Positions 1 to 6,870 of a stretch of 12,154 bases of DNA are shown in pieces (within the stretch, counting starts at the first letter, position 1; every line of letters starts with the position of its first letter). Made by a program: the position numbers and the translations under genes. The notes under the pieces are model-generated. The model was not told the origin of the DNA, ran no database searches, and saw only the letters and a program-made list of their open reading frames with translations. Origin of the DNA: Dehalococcoidia bacterium UBA1123. GTDB taxonomy: Bacteria > Chloroflexota > Dehalococcoidia > Lucifugimonadales > UBA1123. The stretch is taken from positions 1 through 12,154 of the forward strand of contig DCAW01000082.1 in the NCBI GenBank assembly GCA_002313895.1, in the 5' to 3' direction.

Positions 1-135
1 TTTGATCATCCAGCACGATACGCCGCCTCTCTCATTCTCTCCGCACACCACTTTCGATCATATCTCTAGCCGCTTCTTTCAACGGTTTACCTGGCTACAT
101 CTGAAGGTTTCCAGGCGGTGGCGGGTCGCACACGC

Positions 136-162
136 TTGTCTCACGAGTTGATGTGTTAGGAT
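136..162 (+). promoter_or_regulatory. Possible extended -10 promoter of the Cas4-like nuclease gene
   Basis: A TAGGAT -10 element at 157-162 is preceded directly by TGT (154-156), which fits the extended -10 pattern TGn. A weak -35 TTGTCT lies at 136-141, leaving a short 15-base spacer. Transcription would begin near 169, about 20 bases before the ATG at 190. The match is partial, so this is a suggestion. The rest of 1-189 holds no gene I can recognise. Confidence 0.35.
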
Positions 163-189
163 AGAACGTAAATTCTAATCGGGCGAATT

Positions 190-855
190 ATGACGCAAGC
201 TGTGCCGAGGTCAGGCCCCTATATCTGGGTGACGTGGTTGTCAAAATTGTTGGTGGGAGATGTCTCCTGCGAGTGGGCGGCCTGGTTCAAGGCGCACCAT
301 AAACAGTACGCAAAGATGCCCAGCAGCCTCGATGCGGTTGGCTGGCAGATGAACCATACCGAGCTTCTCAACAAGGTTTGGGGCGATCTGGATGATCAGG
401 GCAAGGAAGTGTTGACCGAGAACCAGTCTAGCTTCAACATTCGAGGGTCGTCAGGCACAATGCTGGGTGGAAGGCCCGACATCGTCGCGCTATTTGAGAA
501 TGAGACCGGCGGGACAGTTTACGATGTCAAAACCGGCCAGCCCAGAGCGTCCGATCAGGCGCAGGTGATGATCTATATGTACGCCTTGCCCCACTGGAAC
601 AGGTTTCAAGGCATGCAGTTCGACGGCAGGGTGGTTTACAACGACCATGAGGTCGCGATTCCTCACAGCGCGATTGACGACACCTTCAAAAAACGGTTGT
701 TCGCCCTCATTGGTCGAATCTCCTCTCAGGATCCTGGCAGAAAAGTTCCTAGCGGTTCAGAGTGCCGTTTCTGCGACCTCACATCGGCTGACTGCCCAGA
801 ACGAGTAGATGAAGAGCCTTCCGATCAAGATGAAATGGAAGTCTCAGACTTCTAG
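190..855 (+). CDS. Cas4-like PD-(D/E)XK nuclease with probable 4Fe-4S cluster
   Basis: Predicted cytoplasmic DNA nuclease of the PD-(D/E)XK superfamily, 221 aa, about the length of Cas4/RecB-nuclease-like proteins. Visible motifs in order: Cys27; the metal-binding Asp97 in GRPD; the D-x-K core Asp112-Val-Lys114 followed by TGQ; a QxxxY motif at Gln125-Tyr129; and a C-terminal cysteine triplet Cys192-x2-Cys195-x6-Cys202. One N-terminal plus three C-terminal cysteines is the arrangement that holds an iron-sulfur cluster in Cas4 and AddB. The tail after residue 205 is acidic. An in-frame TAA at 169-171 precedes the ATG, making it the first usable start, though no strong ribosome site is visible. 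No cas1, cas2 or repeat array lies in the window, so a role in repair or end processing is as likely as CRISPR adaptation. The motifs are seen; the nuclease activity is inferred from the family. Confidence 0.8.
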   Translation: MTQAVPRSGPYIWVTWLSKLLVGDVSCEWAAWFKAHHKQYAKMPSSLDAVGWQMNHTELLNKVWGDLDDQGKEVLTENQSSFNIRGSSGTMLGGRPDIVALFENETGGTVYDVKTGQPRASDQAQVMIYMYALPHWNRFQGMQFDGRVVYNDHEVAIPHSAIDDTFKKRLFALIGRISSQDPGRKVPSGSECRFCDLTSADCPERVDEEPSDQDEMEVSDF

Positions 856-908
856 CAAGATCAGAAATCTGACTAGAGCGCCCTATGGTGTCTGTGATCC
901 ATCGGCGT

Positions 909-937
909 TTGACAGTGTTTTTGCGCTCATATAGCAT
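909..937 (+). promoter_or_regulatory. Sigma70-type promoter of the NHL propeller gene
   Basis: A perfect -35 TTGACA (909-914), a 17-base spacer and a -10 TAGCAT (932-937, four of six consensus bases). It lies in the 206-base gap between the nuclease and NHL genes and would give a leader of about 118 bases before the ATG at 1062. It is one of the two best promoter matches in the window. Confidence 0.6.
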
Positions 938-1043
938 GCGAATTGGGTTCATCAGTCTCGTTTTGCGATCGACTCAAAGCCCCGATCAATGACTATGGTT
1001 GTGCAGGCCACAGAGTTTGAACGCCGTTTTCAACCCAAATCTT

Positions 1044-1052
1044 AGAGGAGGA
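1044..1052 (+). promoter_or_regulatory. Strong ribosome binding site fixing the NHL gene start
   Basis: AGAGGAGGA lies nine bases before the ATG at 1062. The reading frame is open back to a TTG at 999, but this near-perfect Shine-Dalgarno site shows that 1062 is the real start; the 21 extra residues are non-coding. Confidence 0.8.
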
Positions 1053-1061
1053 ATATTTCCA

Positions 1062-2015
1062 ATGGCGGTTATTCTTGGCAGCGGAGATTTCACGTACGAG
1101 CATGTAAACGACTGGCATAAGTTGCCCGGTGACGCGAAACTCATTGAGACTCCCGGCGTCGCGGTGGACGCCACCGATCATGTGTACGCCTTCAGCCGGA
1201 ACCCCGAGCATCCCGTGATGGTCTTCGACCCTGACGGGAATTTCGTGCGAGGGTTCGGCAAGGGCGTTTTCGGAAACCGGACTCACGGAATTCTGATCGC
1301 TCCCGACGGCTCGGTGTTCTGCGTGGACGACGGTATCCACACCATCACCAAATGGACTCAGGACGGCGAACTGCTCATGACAATCGGCGAATCCGGAGTT
1401 TCGACGGAGAAATGGAAGGGCGCGCCCTTCAACCGCCCAACCCACGCGGCGGTGTCCAAGCACACAGGGCACATCTACATCACCGACGGCTACGGCAACT
1501 TCCGGGTTCACAAGTACACCGCCGAAGGCGAGCATGTGATGTCCTGGGGCGAGCCGGGAATCGACCCCGGACAATTTCTGCGACCCCATAACATCATCGT
1601 GGACGACGACGACCGGGTGATTGTGGCAGACAGAGAGGCCCATCGAATCCAGGTTTTCGACACTGATGGCAAGGTGACCGACGTTTGGAACAATATCCAC
1701 CTTCCCAACGGCATGACGGTCGGCCCAGACGGGAACATCTACGTTGGCGAGCTCCCCGGCATGACCGCCGAAGACCCGACGCCTCCCGGCATGGGACATC
1801 GCATAAGCATTCTCAGCCCGAAGGGCGAGCTTCTGGCCCGCTTCGGCAACCCGGACGAAGGCACGGAGCCGGGATACTTCATCGCGCCTCACGGCATGGG
1901 TGTGGATTCAAAGGGGAACATATACGTTGGCGAGGTGTCATTCACCATTCGCGGCGGGAGAATGGACCCGCCCACGGAGCTTCGAAGCTTCAGCAAGTTG
2001 ATTAAACAGAGCTAA
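1062..2015 (+). CDS. NHL-repeat six-bladed beta-propeller, peptidyl-hydroxyglycine lyase (PAL)-like
   Basis: A 317-aa protein made almost entirely of NHL-type blades. Repeats begin near residues 31, 74, 127, 176, 216 and 276, each with a short HG/HN/NG-hydrophobic strand, a DxxGxxY/V(V/I)xD-type turn and a strand of the type 'hrIxvfdxdGxxxxxfG'. This is the six-bladed architecture of the PAL domain of peptidylglycine amidating enzymes. Four blades open with histidine (His75, His128, His176, His277), in positions that resemble the zinc-holding histidines of PAL, so a metal-dependent lyase or lactonase-like reaction is possible. No signal peptide or membrane segment is seen, so it is probably cytoplasmic. 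It stands alone, with its own promoter (909-937) and terminator (2036-2071). The fold is sure; the substrate is unknown, and true peptide amidation is doubtful in a bacterium. Confidence 0.8.
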   Translation: MAVILGSGDFTYEHVNDWHKLPGDAKLIETPGVAVDATDHVYAFSRNPEHPVMVFDPDGNFVRGFGKGVFGNRTHGILIAPDGSVFCVDDGIHTITKWTQDGELLMTIGESGVSTEKWKGAPFNRPTHAAVSKHTGHIYITDGYGNFRVHKYTAEGEHVMSWGEPGIDPGQFLRPHNIIVDDDDRVIVADREAHRIQVFDTDGKVTDVWNNIHLPNGMTVGPDGNIYVGELPGMTAEDPTPPGMGHRISILSPKGELLARFGNPDEGTEPGYFIAPHGMGVDSKGNIYVGEVSFTIRGGRMDPPTELRSFSKLIKQS

Positions 2016-2035
2016 CACTTTTTCGCTGCCGAATC

Positions 2036-2071
2036 AAAAGCGCCCGACTGGCAATAGTCAGGCGCTTTTTT
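2036..2071 (+). terminator. Rho-independent terminator after the NHL gene
   Basis: The stem AAAAGCGCC (2036-2044) pairs with GGCGCTTTT (2061-2069). After a C/A mismatch, GACT (2046-2049) pairs with AGTC (2056-2059), closing a 6-base loop. The stem runs into six T (2066-2071). It begins 21 bases after the NHL stop codon and separates that gene from the sigma factor gene. Confidence 0.88.
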
Positions 2072-2161
2072 CGTCCAGTTATTGAGCGAAAATCTGCCAG
2101 TTGGAAACCATGTGTCCGGTTTGTGACTCGCCAAACATTTTATTAGTTAGAGATGTGCAAT

Positions 2162-2168
2162 AAAGGAG
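2162..2168 (+). promoter_or_regulatory. Ribosome binding site supporting a TTG start for the sigma factor
   Basis: AAAGGAG ends six bases before the TTG at 2175. No in-frame ATG or GTG occurs close by, and the first in-frame ATG would remove part of sigma region 2, so the TTG start is chosen because of this site. Confidence 0.7.
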
Positions 2169-2174
2169 TCCCGT

Positions 2175-2720
2175 TTGCTGCACGAGGCGCAGGTTATTGC
2201 TCAGGTCCGCACTGGCCGTAACGACGCTTTCGGCGAAATCATTGAGCACTATCAAAGGCCTATCATTCGCTATCTTTTGCGGATGACCGGGAACTATGAA
2301 GTCGCTCAGGATCTGGCGCAGGATACCTTCCTTCAAGCGTTTCGAGGTATCCTCAAAACTCGTTCCGATCTTTCTTTGAAGGCGTGGCTCTATCGAATAG
2401 CCACCAACAACGCGAACCAGTATCACCGCCGAAGGCGTCTGTTGTCGTTCATTCCATTCACAGGCTCCGAAACTGCCGACACCCCCAACATGAGCGCCTT
2501 CGCCGATCAACTCGTTGAGAAAGTGGCCTTGGAAGAAGCCCTTCTGAAGGTTCCGCAGGGACGACGGGTCTGTATGGCGCTCCACTTCGTCGAAGGGTTT
2601 ACCTACAAGGAAGTTGGGGCAATCGTCGGTATATCCGAGGAAGCGGTTCGCAAACGGGTTGCGAGAGGGAGCCGGGATTTCCGAAATGTGTACGGCATCA
2701 GATCGGGAGGCACTGGGTAA
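2175..2720 (+). CDS. RNA polymerase sigma factor, ECF (group 4) family
   Basis: A 181-aa alternative sigma factor that would direct RNA polymerase to a small regulon. Region 2 spans about residues 14-88: DAFGEIIEHYQRPIIRYLLR for regions 1.2/2.1, the hallmark DLAQDTFLQAF (47-57), and WLYRIATNNANQYHRRRR (71-88), the promoter-melting and -10 recognition part. After a variable linker (89-115), region 4 spans about 117-172, with the helix-turn-helix GFTYKEVGAIVGISEEAVRK (141-160) reading the -35 element. Regions 1.1 and 3 are missing, as expected for ECF factors. It starts with TTG behind AAAGGAG. Its stop codon shares one base with the start of the anti-sigma gene, so the two are translationally coupled. 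Many ECF genes activate themselves, but I could not find a convincing GGAAC/GTC promoter upstream. Confidence 0.93.
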   Translation: MLHEAQVIAQVRTGRNDAFGEIIEHYQRPIIRYLLRMTGNYEVAQDLAQDTFLQAFRGILKTRSDLSLKAWLYRIATNNANQYHRRRRLLSFIPFTGSETADTPNMSAFADQLVEKVALEEALLKVPQGRRVCMALHFVEGFTYKEVGAIVGISEEAVRKRVARGSRDFRNVYGIRSGGTG

Positions 2721-3847
2721 TGAATTGCTCCAAAATGCAGGAATTGCTTTCCGCATACGCGAATGATCAACTTGCGCTCACTCAACGTGAGTTCGTGGAG
2801 GAGCATCTAACGGTCTGCGCCAGTTGCCAACGGGTGTTGGCCGATTACCAGGCGTTGCGTATCCAACTCAAATCACTGCAAACAACAAAGATCACTCCGG
2901 ACATTCGCGAATCTACCATGTCACGGTTAGGCGGAGTGAGAATATTCAGCGTGCCAATGCCGGACCAGAAGTTCTTGCGTCCTTCGTTGGTAATAGTCGC
3001 AATTGCTGTTGTGGCGGTCGCGGCTTTGTCGTTCCGGTTTTCCGGCGGCAGTACTGTGGGAGGGGTTGAGGCAGCGTATGCAGCGACTGAAGCGTTACAG
3101 TCTTACCGGATTTCAGGCTCGAATATTGTCTCGATGAATGATCAAAGTTCGGAAGTTGGGTTCTCGTGGGCGTTCACCGACAAAAACCGCTACCACGGCA
3201 TGATCTTCGAAAACGGACAGACCGAGGAGTTCATAATTGTAGGCGAAGATCAGTACCGACGTGTCACCGTCGACAACCGGTCCAGTTCGACGTTCATTGA
3301 CGAATCTGGTGAAGGTGGGGTCAACATATTCAGCCCCTTCCCAGGCAAACGCGATACTTTGGGCCTGCTGAATTCCCTGGTTGATATCAGAGACTTGCCA
3401 GACACAGTAGTTGGTGGCGTTCAAACGACGCATCATCGGGGCAGAGTGGACATCGACAAACTCAGGAGCCATGCGATCGCGCTTGATCCTCTCGCCGGTG
3501 ATTTTCGGGACAATCTCGAAGCCCTGGGCATTCCGGCAATAGATTATCAAGAAGCCCTGGAATTTCTGGGCGCTCCGCGCAAGATTATCGTCAACGTCGA
3601 TCTGTGGATCAGCAAAGATGAGTTTCACATACGCCAGATGAAACTGTCAGGCGCGTCGGCGGTCACCTCGTCCGGAGGCGTCGAACAAATCGGCGGTATT
3701 ACCTGGGATACTACAGTCAAATTCTCTGACTTCAACGAAACGATAAATATCGAGCGTCCGCTAATTGCATCCGGGAACGTGCAATCGTATTGGAGGCTGA
3801 GTGAACGCCGGCCCTTCTATTCAAACATCGAAACCGAGAAAAGATAG
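2720..3847 (+). CDS. Membrane-anchored anti-sigma factor with ZAS zinc finger and large outer domain
   Basis: A 375-aa partner expected to hold the ECF sigma factor at the membrane. The cytoplasmic N-terminus carries a zinc-binding anti-sigma (ZAS) domain with Cys3, His29, Cys33 and Cys36; these gaps (26-4-3) equal those of Cys11-His37-Cys41-Cys44 in RsrA. Residues 61-86 form a linker. One hydrophobic segment (about 87-106, LVIVAIAVVAVAALSF) crosses the membrane. Residues 110-375 form an outer domain rich in beta strands, with no cysteine, that I read as LolA/LppX-like, possibly a sensor for a lipid, envelope or extracytoplasmic stress signal. The ATG overlaps the sigma stop (TAATG) and follows GGGAGG at 2705-2710. 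The zinc site and membrane segment are seen; the sensor role and the fold of the outer domain are inferred. Confidence 0.85.
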   Translation: MNCSKMQELLSAYANDQLALTQREFVEEHLTVCASCQRVLADYQALRIQLKSLQTTKITPDIRESTMSRLGGVRIFSVPMPDQKFLRPSLVIVAIAVVAVAALSFRFSGGSTVGGVEAAYAATEALQSYRISGSNIVSMNDQSSEVGFSWAFTDKNRYHGMIFENGQTEEFIIVGEDQYRRVTVDNRSSSTFIDESGEGGVNIFSPFPGKRDTLGLLNSLVDIRDLPDTVVGGVQTTHHRGRVDIDKLRSHAIALDPLAGDFRDNLEALGIPAIDYQEALEFLGAPRKIIVNVDLWISKDEFHIRQMKLSGASAVTSSGGVEQIGGITWDTTVKFSDFNETINIERPLIASGNVQSYWRLSERRPFYSNIETEKR

Positions 3848-3858
3848 AGGAATCACTG

Positions 3859-3870
3859 GCAGACGTCTGC
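3859..3870. repeat. Perfect 12-base palindrome between convergent genes
   Basis: GCAGACGTCTGC reads the same on both strands. It lies 12 bases after the anti-sigma stop, in the 119-base gap between the converging anti-sigma and ThDP enzyme 1 genes. A second short inverted repeat, TTGGCT (3890-3895) with AGCCAA (3904-3909), follows. Neither is followed by a T-run, so these are weak candidates for terminator or protein-binding sites. Confidence 0.35.
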
Positions 3871-3966
3871 ATGGTCAGACATTAGCGGATTGGCTGGAGT
3901 CGAAGCCAACCTGCCAACGATTCTCCGGTGCTGAGTTAACAAACCGCGCAATTTGAATTTAACAAT

Positions 3967-5694
3967 CTACGATTTTAACTGGTACGGCGCAGCCTTGCGC
4001 CCTCCGGCGGGCAGACCCAAAGGCAGGTGGACGTTCAGGAGGTAGGGGCGGCTCTCCCGCTGCACGATGTCCATTCCTGTGGCGATGGATTCGGCGACGG
4101 TCGTTTCGTTTGTAACATTCGACGCTTCGACCCCGAAGCCCTCCGCGATCTTCGCCGGATCCATTCCGTCCAGCACGACGCCTGAGTAGTTTCCGGTCTC
4201 TTTCATGTTGGCGTCGGCTCCAGCGAAGGCGTTGGCGACGATTCCATACGCCCCGTTGTTGGGCACGACGTACAACACTGGAATCCGATGATGCACCGCT
4301 GTCCACATGCCGGAGTCGGCGTAGTAAACTGAGCCATCGCCCACCAGCCCGACAACCGGAGTGTCCGGCGCGCCGAGCTTTGCGCCGATAGCCCCACCTA
4401 CGCCGTAACCCTCGGAGCCTCCGGCAGGGCGGATGTATACGTTGTTTCCTGGGTCGCCGTCTCCTCCATGGGTGTCCTGAGGCACAGCGAACTGTTCTAT
4501 TGTGACGATTCCGCCGCCTCGGCGTTCAAGCTCGGAATCCAGAGCGTTGATTAGCTGCCACGGGCGCACTTTGCCCGATTCCGCAGGCGCAGATTGCAAT
4601 GCGGCTCTGCGCTGTGAACGGAGAGCGTTGGCATGTCCTCGCATCCGCTCGCGCCGGTCGTCGTAGCGTTCTGGCGTCGTCTCACTCTGGACCAATTCTA
4701 ACAGACGCTCTGAGGCTCGGCGCTCGTCGGCCAAGATAGCTAGGTCCAGTCCGGGCATGTTTTTCAGATTCTCGATGTCTGACCCTATCGCGATGGTCTT
4801 CTGGGCGTTGGCGAAGGGCGCATAGTCCGATTCCAAGCCCGCACCGCCGTGCCTAGCGCCGATGGAGACTACGAGATCGGGATTGATGGCAGCCGCCGCG
4901 GTGTCGATACGTCCGGCGTGTTGAGGATGCTTAATAGGCACGCCTCGCAGGTCTCCGAAACCGGAGGCCACCGCCGCGCCGAACCTCTCGGCAATCTCTG
5001 TGACCGCCGCTTCCGCTCCGCTCTTCCAAACACCGTCGCCGACGTATATTAGCGGACGCTCTGCCTCATGCAGCGCCATCGCCACCTGCTCCAAGTCCGA
5101 GTCTGAAGGATAGCCAGCCCGGAACTCGTGATGTCCGCCCTCCAGGATATTCGTTGATACCTGTTGGTCTCCCAGCAGGCGGTCGTACACGGCGATATGC
5201 ACAGGCCCGACCGGAGGAGTTTTGGCAACTCGGATGGCGCGGTCTATCGCCGCCGGAAGGCCCTCTGGCTCGATGACGGTCCAGTTGGCCTTGGTGACCG
5301 GAGCCGCGATGGATGTGGGCCCGAAGTTGTGGCTCAAGTCCAGGCCGATGGTGTCTCCGAAGCTGCCAGTGTCTCCGGCAAATGTAATGACCACAACAGG
5401 CAGGCTCCCCGTCCAGACGTTGATAAGCTGGCCCATAGCCTGAGCGAGTCCCGCGCCCAGATGCACGACCATGACCGCCACGTCGTTCTTCACCTGGGTG
5501 TAGCCTCCTGCCATCGCGGTGACACTGCCTTCGTGCAGGGCTAGAATCCCGTTGATATCTTTGTGAGTGGTCAGAGTGTCGAAGAATCGTGCCTCTCTAG
5601 AGCCTGAGTTGTAGAAGACGTACTTGACGCCTGACGCGGCAAGCTGTTCCACCATGATCTGAGAAGGGTTGGCTGTGATGGGCCTAGATTGCAT
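3967..5694 (-). CDS. Thiamine-diphosphate-dependent enzyme 1, benzoylformate decarboxylase-like
   Basis: A 575-aa enzyme with the three-domain layout of the ThDP decarboxylase/synthase superfamily: Pyr domain about 7-175, central Rossmann-like domain about 200-335, PP domain about 375-565. Glu55 (LHEGS) is the cofactor-activating glutamate. The GDG at 452-454 and the NN at 479-480, 24 residues on, bind Mg and the diphosphate. Two features point to the decarboxylase/lyase branch: NSGS (29-32) matches the loop of benzoylformate decarboxylase that carries Ser26, and His78 stands 23 residues after Glu55, as His70 does after Glu47 there. Likely chemistry is cleavage or carboligation of a 2-oxo acid or ketone; the substrate is unknown. 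GGAGG (5704-5708) lies nine bases before the ATG. It is the last gene of the aminotransferase-remnant/kinase/ThDP unit, 85 bases after the kinase. Database labels of acetolactate synthase-like are possible, but the histidine argues against a true one. Confidence 0.85.
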   Translation of the reverse strand: MQSRPITANPSQIMVEQLAASGVKYVFYNSGSREARFFDTLTTHKDINGILALHEGSVTAMAGGYTQVKNDVAVMVVHLGAGLAQAMGQLINVWTGSLPVVVITFAGDTGSFGDTIGLDLSHNFGPTSIAAPVTKANWTVIEPEGLPAAIDRAIRVAKTPPVGPVHIAVYDRLLGDQQVSTNILEGGHHEFRAGYPSDSDLEQVAMALHEAERPLIYVGDGVWKSGAEAAVTEIAERFGAAVASGFGDLRGVPIKHPQHAGRIDTAAAAINPDLVVSIGARHGGAGLESDYAPFANAQKTIAIGSDIENLKNMPGLDLAILADERRASERLLELVQSETTPERYDDRRERMRGHANALRSQRRAALQSAPAESGKVRPWQLINALDSELERRGGGIVTIEQFAVPQDTHGGDGDPGNNVYIRPAGGSEGYGVGGAIGAKLGAPDTPVVGLVGDGSVYYADSGMWTAVHHRIPVLYVVPNNGAYGIVANAFAGADANMKETGNYSGVVLDGMDPAKIAEGFGVEASNVTNETTVAESIATGMDIVQRESRPYLLNVHLPLGLPAGGRKAAPYQLKS

Positions 5695-5779
5695 GAGATG
5701 TTTCCTCCAGAGGGTTTCAATATAAGACGGCAGAAGCAGATGATTTACCGCGCTAGGTTATCTTCGAGAACCGAACTTA

Positions 5780-6868
5780 TCAAGTAATCGTTTGCGAGAT
5801 AAGATTTTCGATGTCGTGATCGGCAAGAATCGAGTCGAACCTTTCCATTGAGGCGGATAGATAGGCCACTCCTCGCGGATCAGTCATGTCCAGGTATGCG
5901 CCGGATAACACCCATAGCTCTGCGAAATAAACGAAGGACAGTTGGTAGTCACGGTAGAAGCGGTCGAAGTCATAGCCACTGACCCCCAGATCAAGCAACT
6001 TGTTGTGATACTCGTTCAATAGCCGTAATTCAAGTTCCCTGCGCTGGTCAGCTTGCAGCGATGCGGCGACGAAATACGAGACGTCGTAAGCAGAACACGA
6101 CCTCTTGAAACACTGCCAGTCGATGGCAGTCAGACCGGCAATGTCTCCCGACGAGTTGAAGAACATGTTGTCGTATCGATAGTCGCCGTGGATGAGGGTC
6201 TGAGGACGCTTGGACAGATCGTTCACTACATCGCTGAGCCTGTCACAAAGCAGTTCCCCGATACTCATGAAAGAATCGGACAGAAGCGGTCCGACATTCT
6301 CGACACAAGGCCCCCATCTTTCCCGAAAGTCGCGTTGTCGTTGACTGCTATCTTCGAAATCGGCAGGTCCGGACAACTCATGTAGGTTCCACCATCGAGC
6401 GTGCATCTGTGCTAGTTGAAGCACTGCCAACAGAGCGTCATCCGAGGAACCACCAGTCATGTCGTCTCCGTGCCTCATATCGGACAAATCCTCCAGAAGA
6501 AGGGCGTGATACCCTGAGTTCTGGTCTGCCGCGCCGAAGTAGGCTCTGGGAGTTGCGATGCCGATACCATTGGAATACTCGGTGTAGAACTCGACCTCTT
6601 GTTGATACAGATCACTCATCGCCGCCCTTCCGATGGGATCAGCAGTTGAGAATTTCGCTATCATAATAGCCGGAGCGCCGTCTTCGCGATTGTCATAATC
6701 AAGGGTGACCCGGACGCACTCGCCAGCCCAACCAGTGCCTGCGCCAACCCGTTCGATGGCAATGCTGGTTACCGAGGAATTATGTATTATTTTCGACGAG
6801 CGCAGGGCATCAGTGAGCCAGGCTGGGGTCAAATCTTGTGGACTGTAGGGAAACGCGAGTTGAGGCAT
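5780..6868 (-). CDS. CHK/APH-like small-molecule kinase (phosphotransferase family)
   Basis: A 362-aa member of the protein-kinase-like phosphotransferase fold (aminoglycoside phosphotransferase, choline kinase and ecdysteroid-kinase-like families). Visible elements: a glycine-rich loop VGAGTGWAGE (41-50); the ATP lysine Lys72 in IAKF; a helix glutamate (Glu91 or Glu93); a hinge at LLLEDL (123-128); the catalytic loop His227-Gly-Asp229-x4-Asn234; and the metal-binding IDWQ with Asp250. It should transfer phosphate from ATP to a hydroxyl of a small molecule in the cytoplasm; the substrate is unknown. The frame is open to a TTG at 6916, but the ATG at 6868, two bases after the aminotransferase-remnant stop, gives a natural N-terminus (MPQLAFPYSPQDLTPAWLTD) and no overlap. 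The close spacing suggests translational coupling to the truncated gene upstream. ThDP enzyme 1 follows. Confidence 0.85.
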   Translation of the reverse strand: MPQLAFPYSPQDLTPAWLTDALRSSKIIHNSSVTSIAIERVGAGTGWAGECVRVTLDYDNREDGAPAIMIAKFSTADPIGRAAMSDLYQQEVEFYTEYSNGIGIATPRAYFGAADQNSGYHALLLEDLSDMRHGDDMTGGSSDDALLAVLQLAQMHARWWNLHELSGPADFEDSSQRQRDFRERWGPCVENVGPLLSDSFMSIGELLCDRLSDVVNDLSKRPQTLIHGDYRYDNMFFNSSGDIAGLTAIDWQCFKRSCSAYDVSYFVAASLQADQRRELELRLLNEYHNKLLDLGVSGYDFDRFYRDYQLSFVYFAELWVLSGAYLDMTDPRGVAYLSASMERFDSILADHDIENLISQTIT

Positions 6869-6870
6869 CC

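Noticed and set aside
190..1061. A CRISPR array or other cas genes near the Cas4-like nuclease
   Set aside because: No repeated units of 20-40 bases with spacers were seen here or elsewhere in the window.
993..1892. A 299-codon open frame on the minus strand opposite the NHL gene
   Set aside because: It lies antisense to a clear NHL propeller with its own promoter, ribosome site and terminator; its translation shows no family motif. It is a by-product of codon bias.
2103..2130. Possible ECF autoregulatory promoter (GGAAACC ... GACTC) upstream of the sigma factor
   Set aside because: The -35 is only roughly like GGAAC and the -10 does not match GTC at the right distance; I could not support it.
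2079..2756. A 225-codon open frame on the minus strand opposite the sigma factor gene
   Set aside because: The opposite strand encodes an unmistakable ECF sigma factor; this frame has no recognisable motif and would cross the sigma/anti-sigma junction.
5695..5779. A promoter or TPP riboswitch in front of ThDP enzyme 1
   Set aside because: There is a TATATT-like -10 but no matching -35, and the 85-base gap lacks the conserved THI-box CTGAGA core and is too short for a full TPP riboswitch plus leader.
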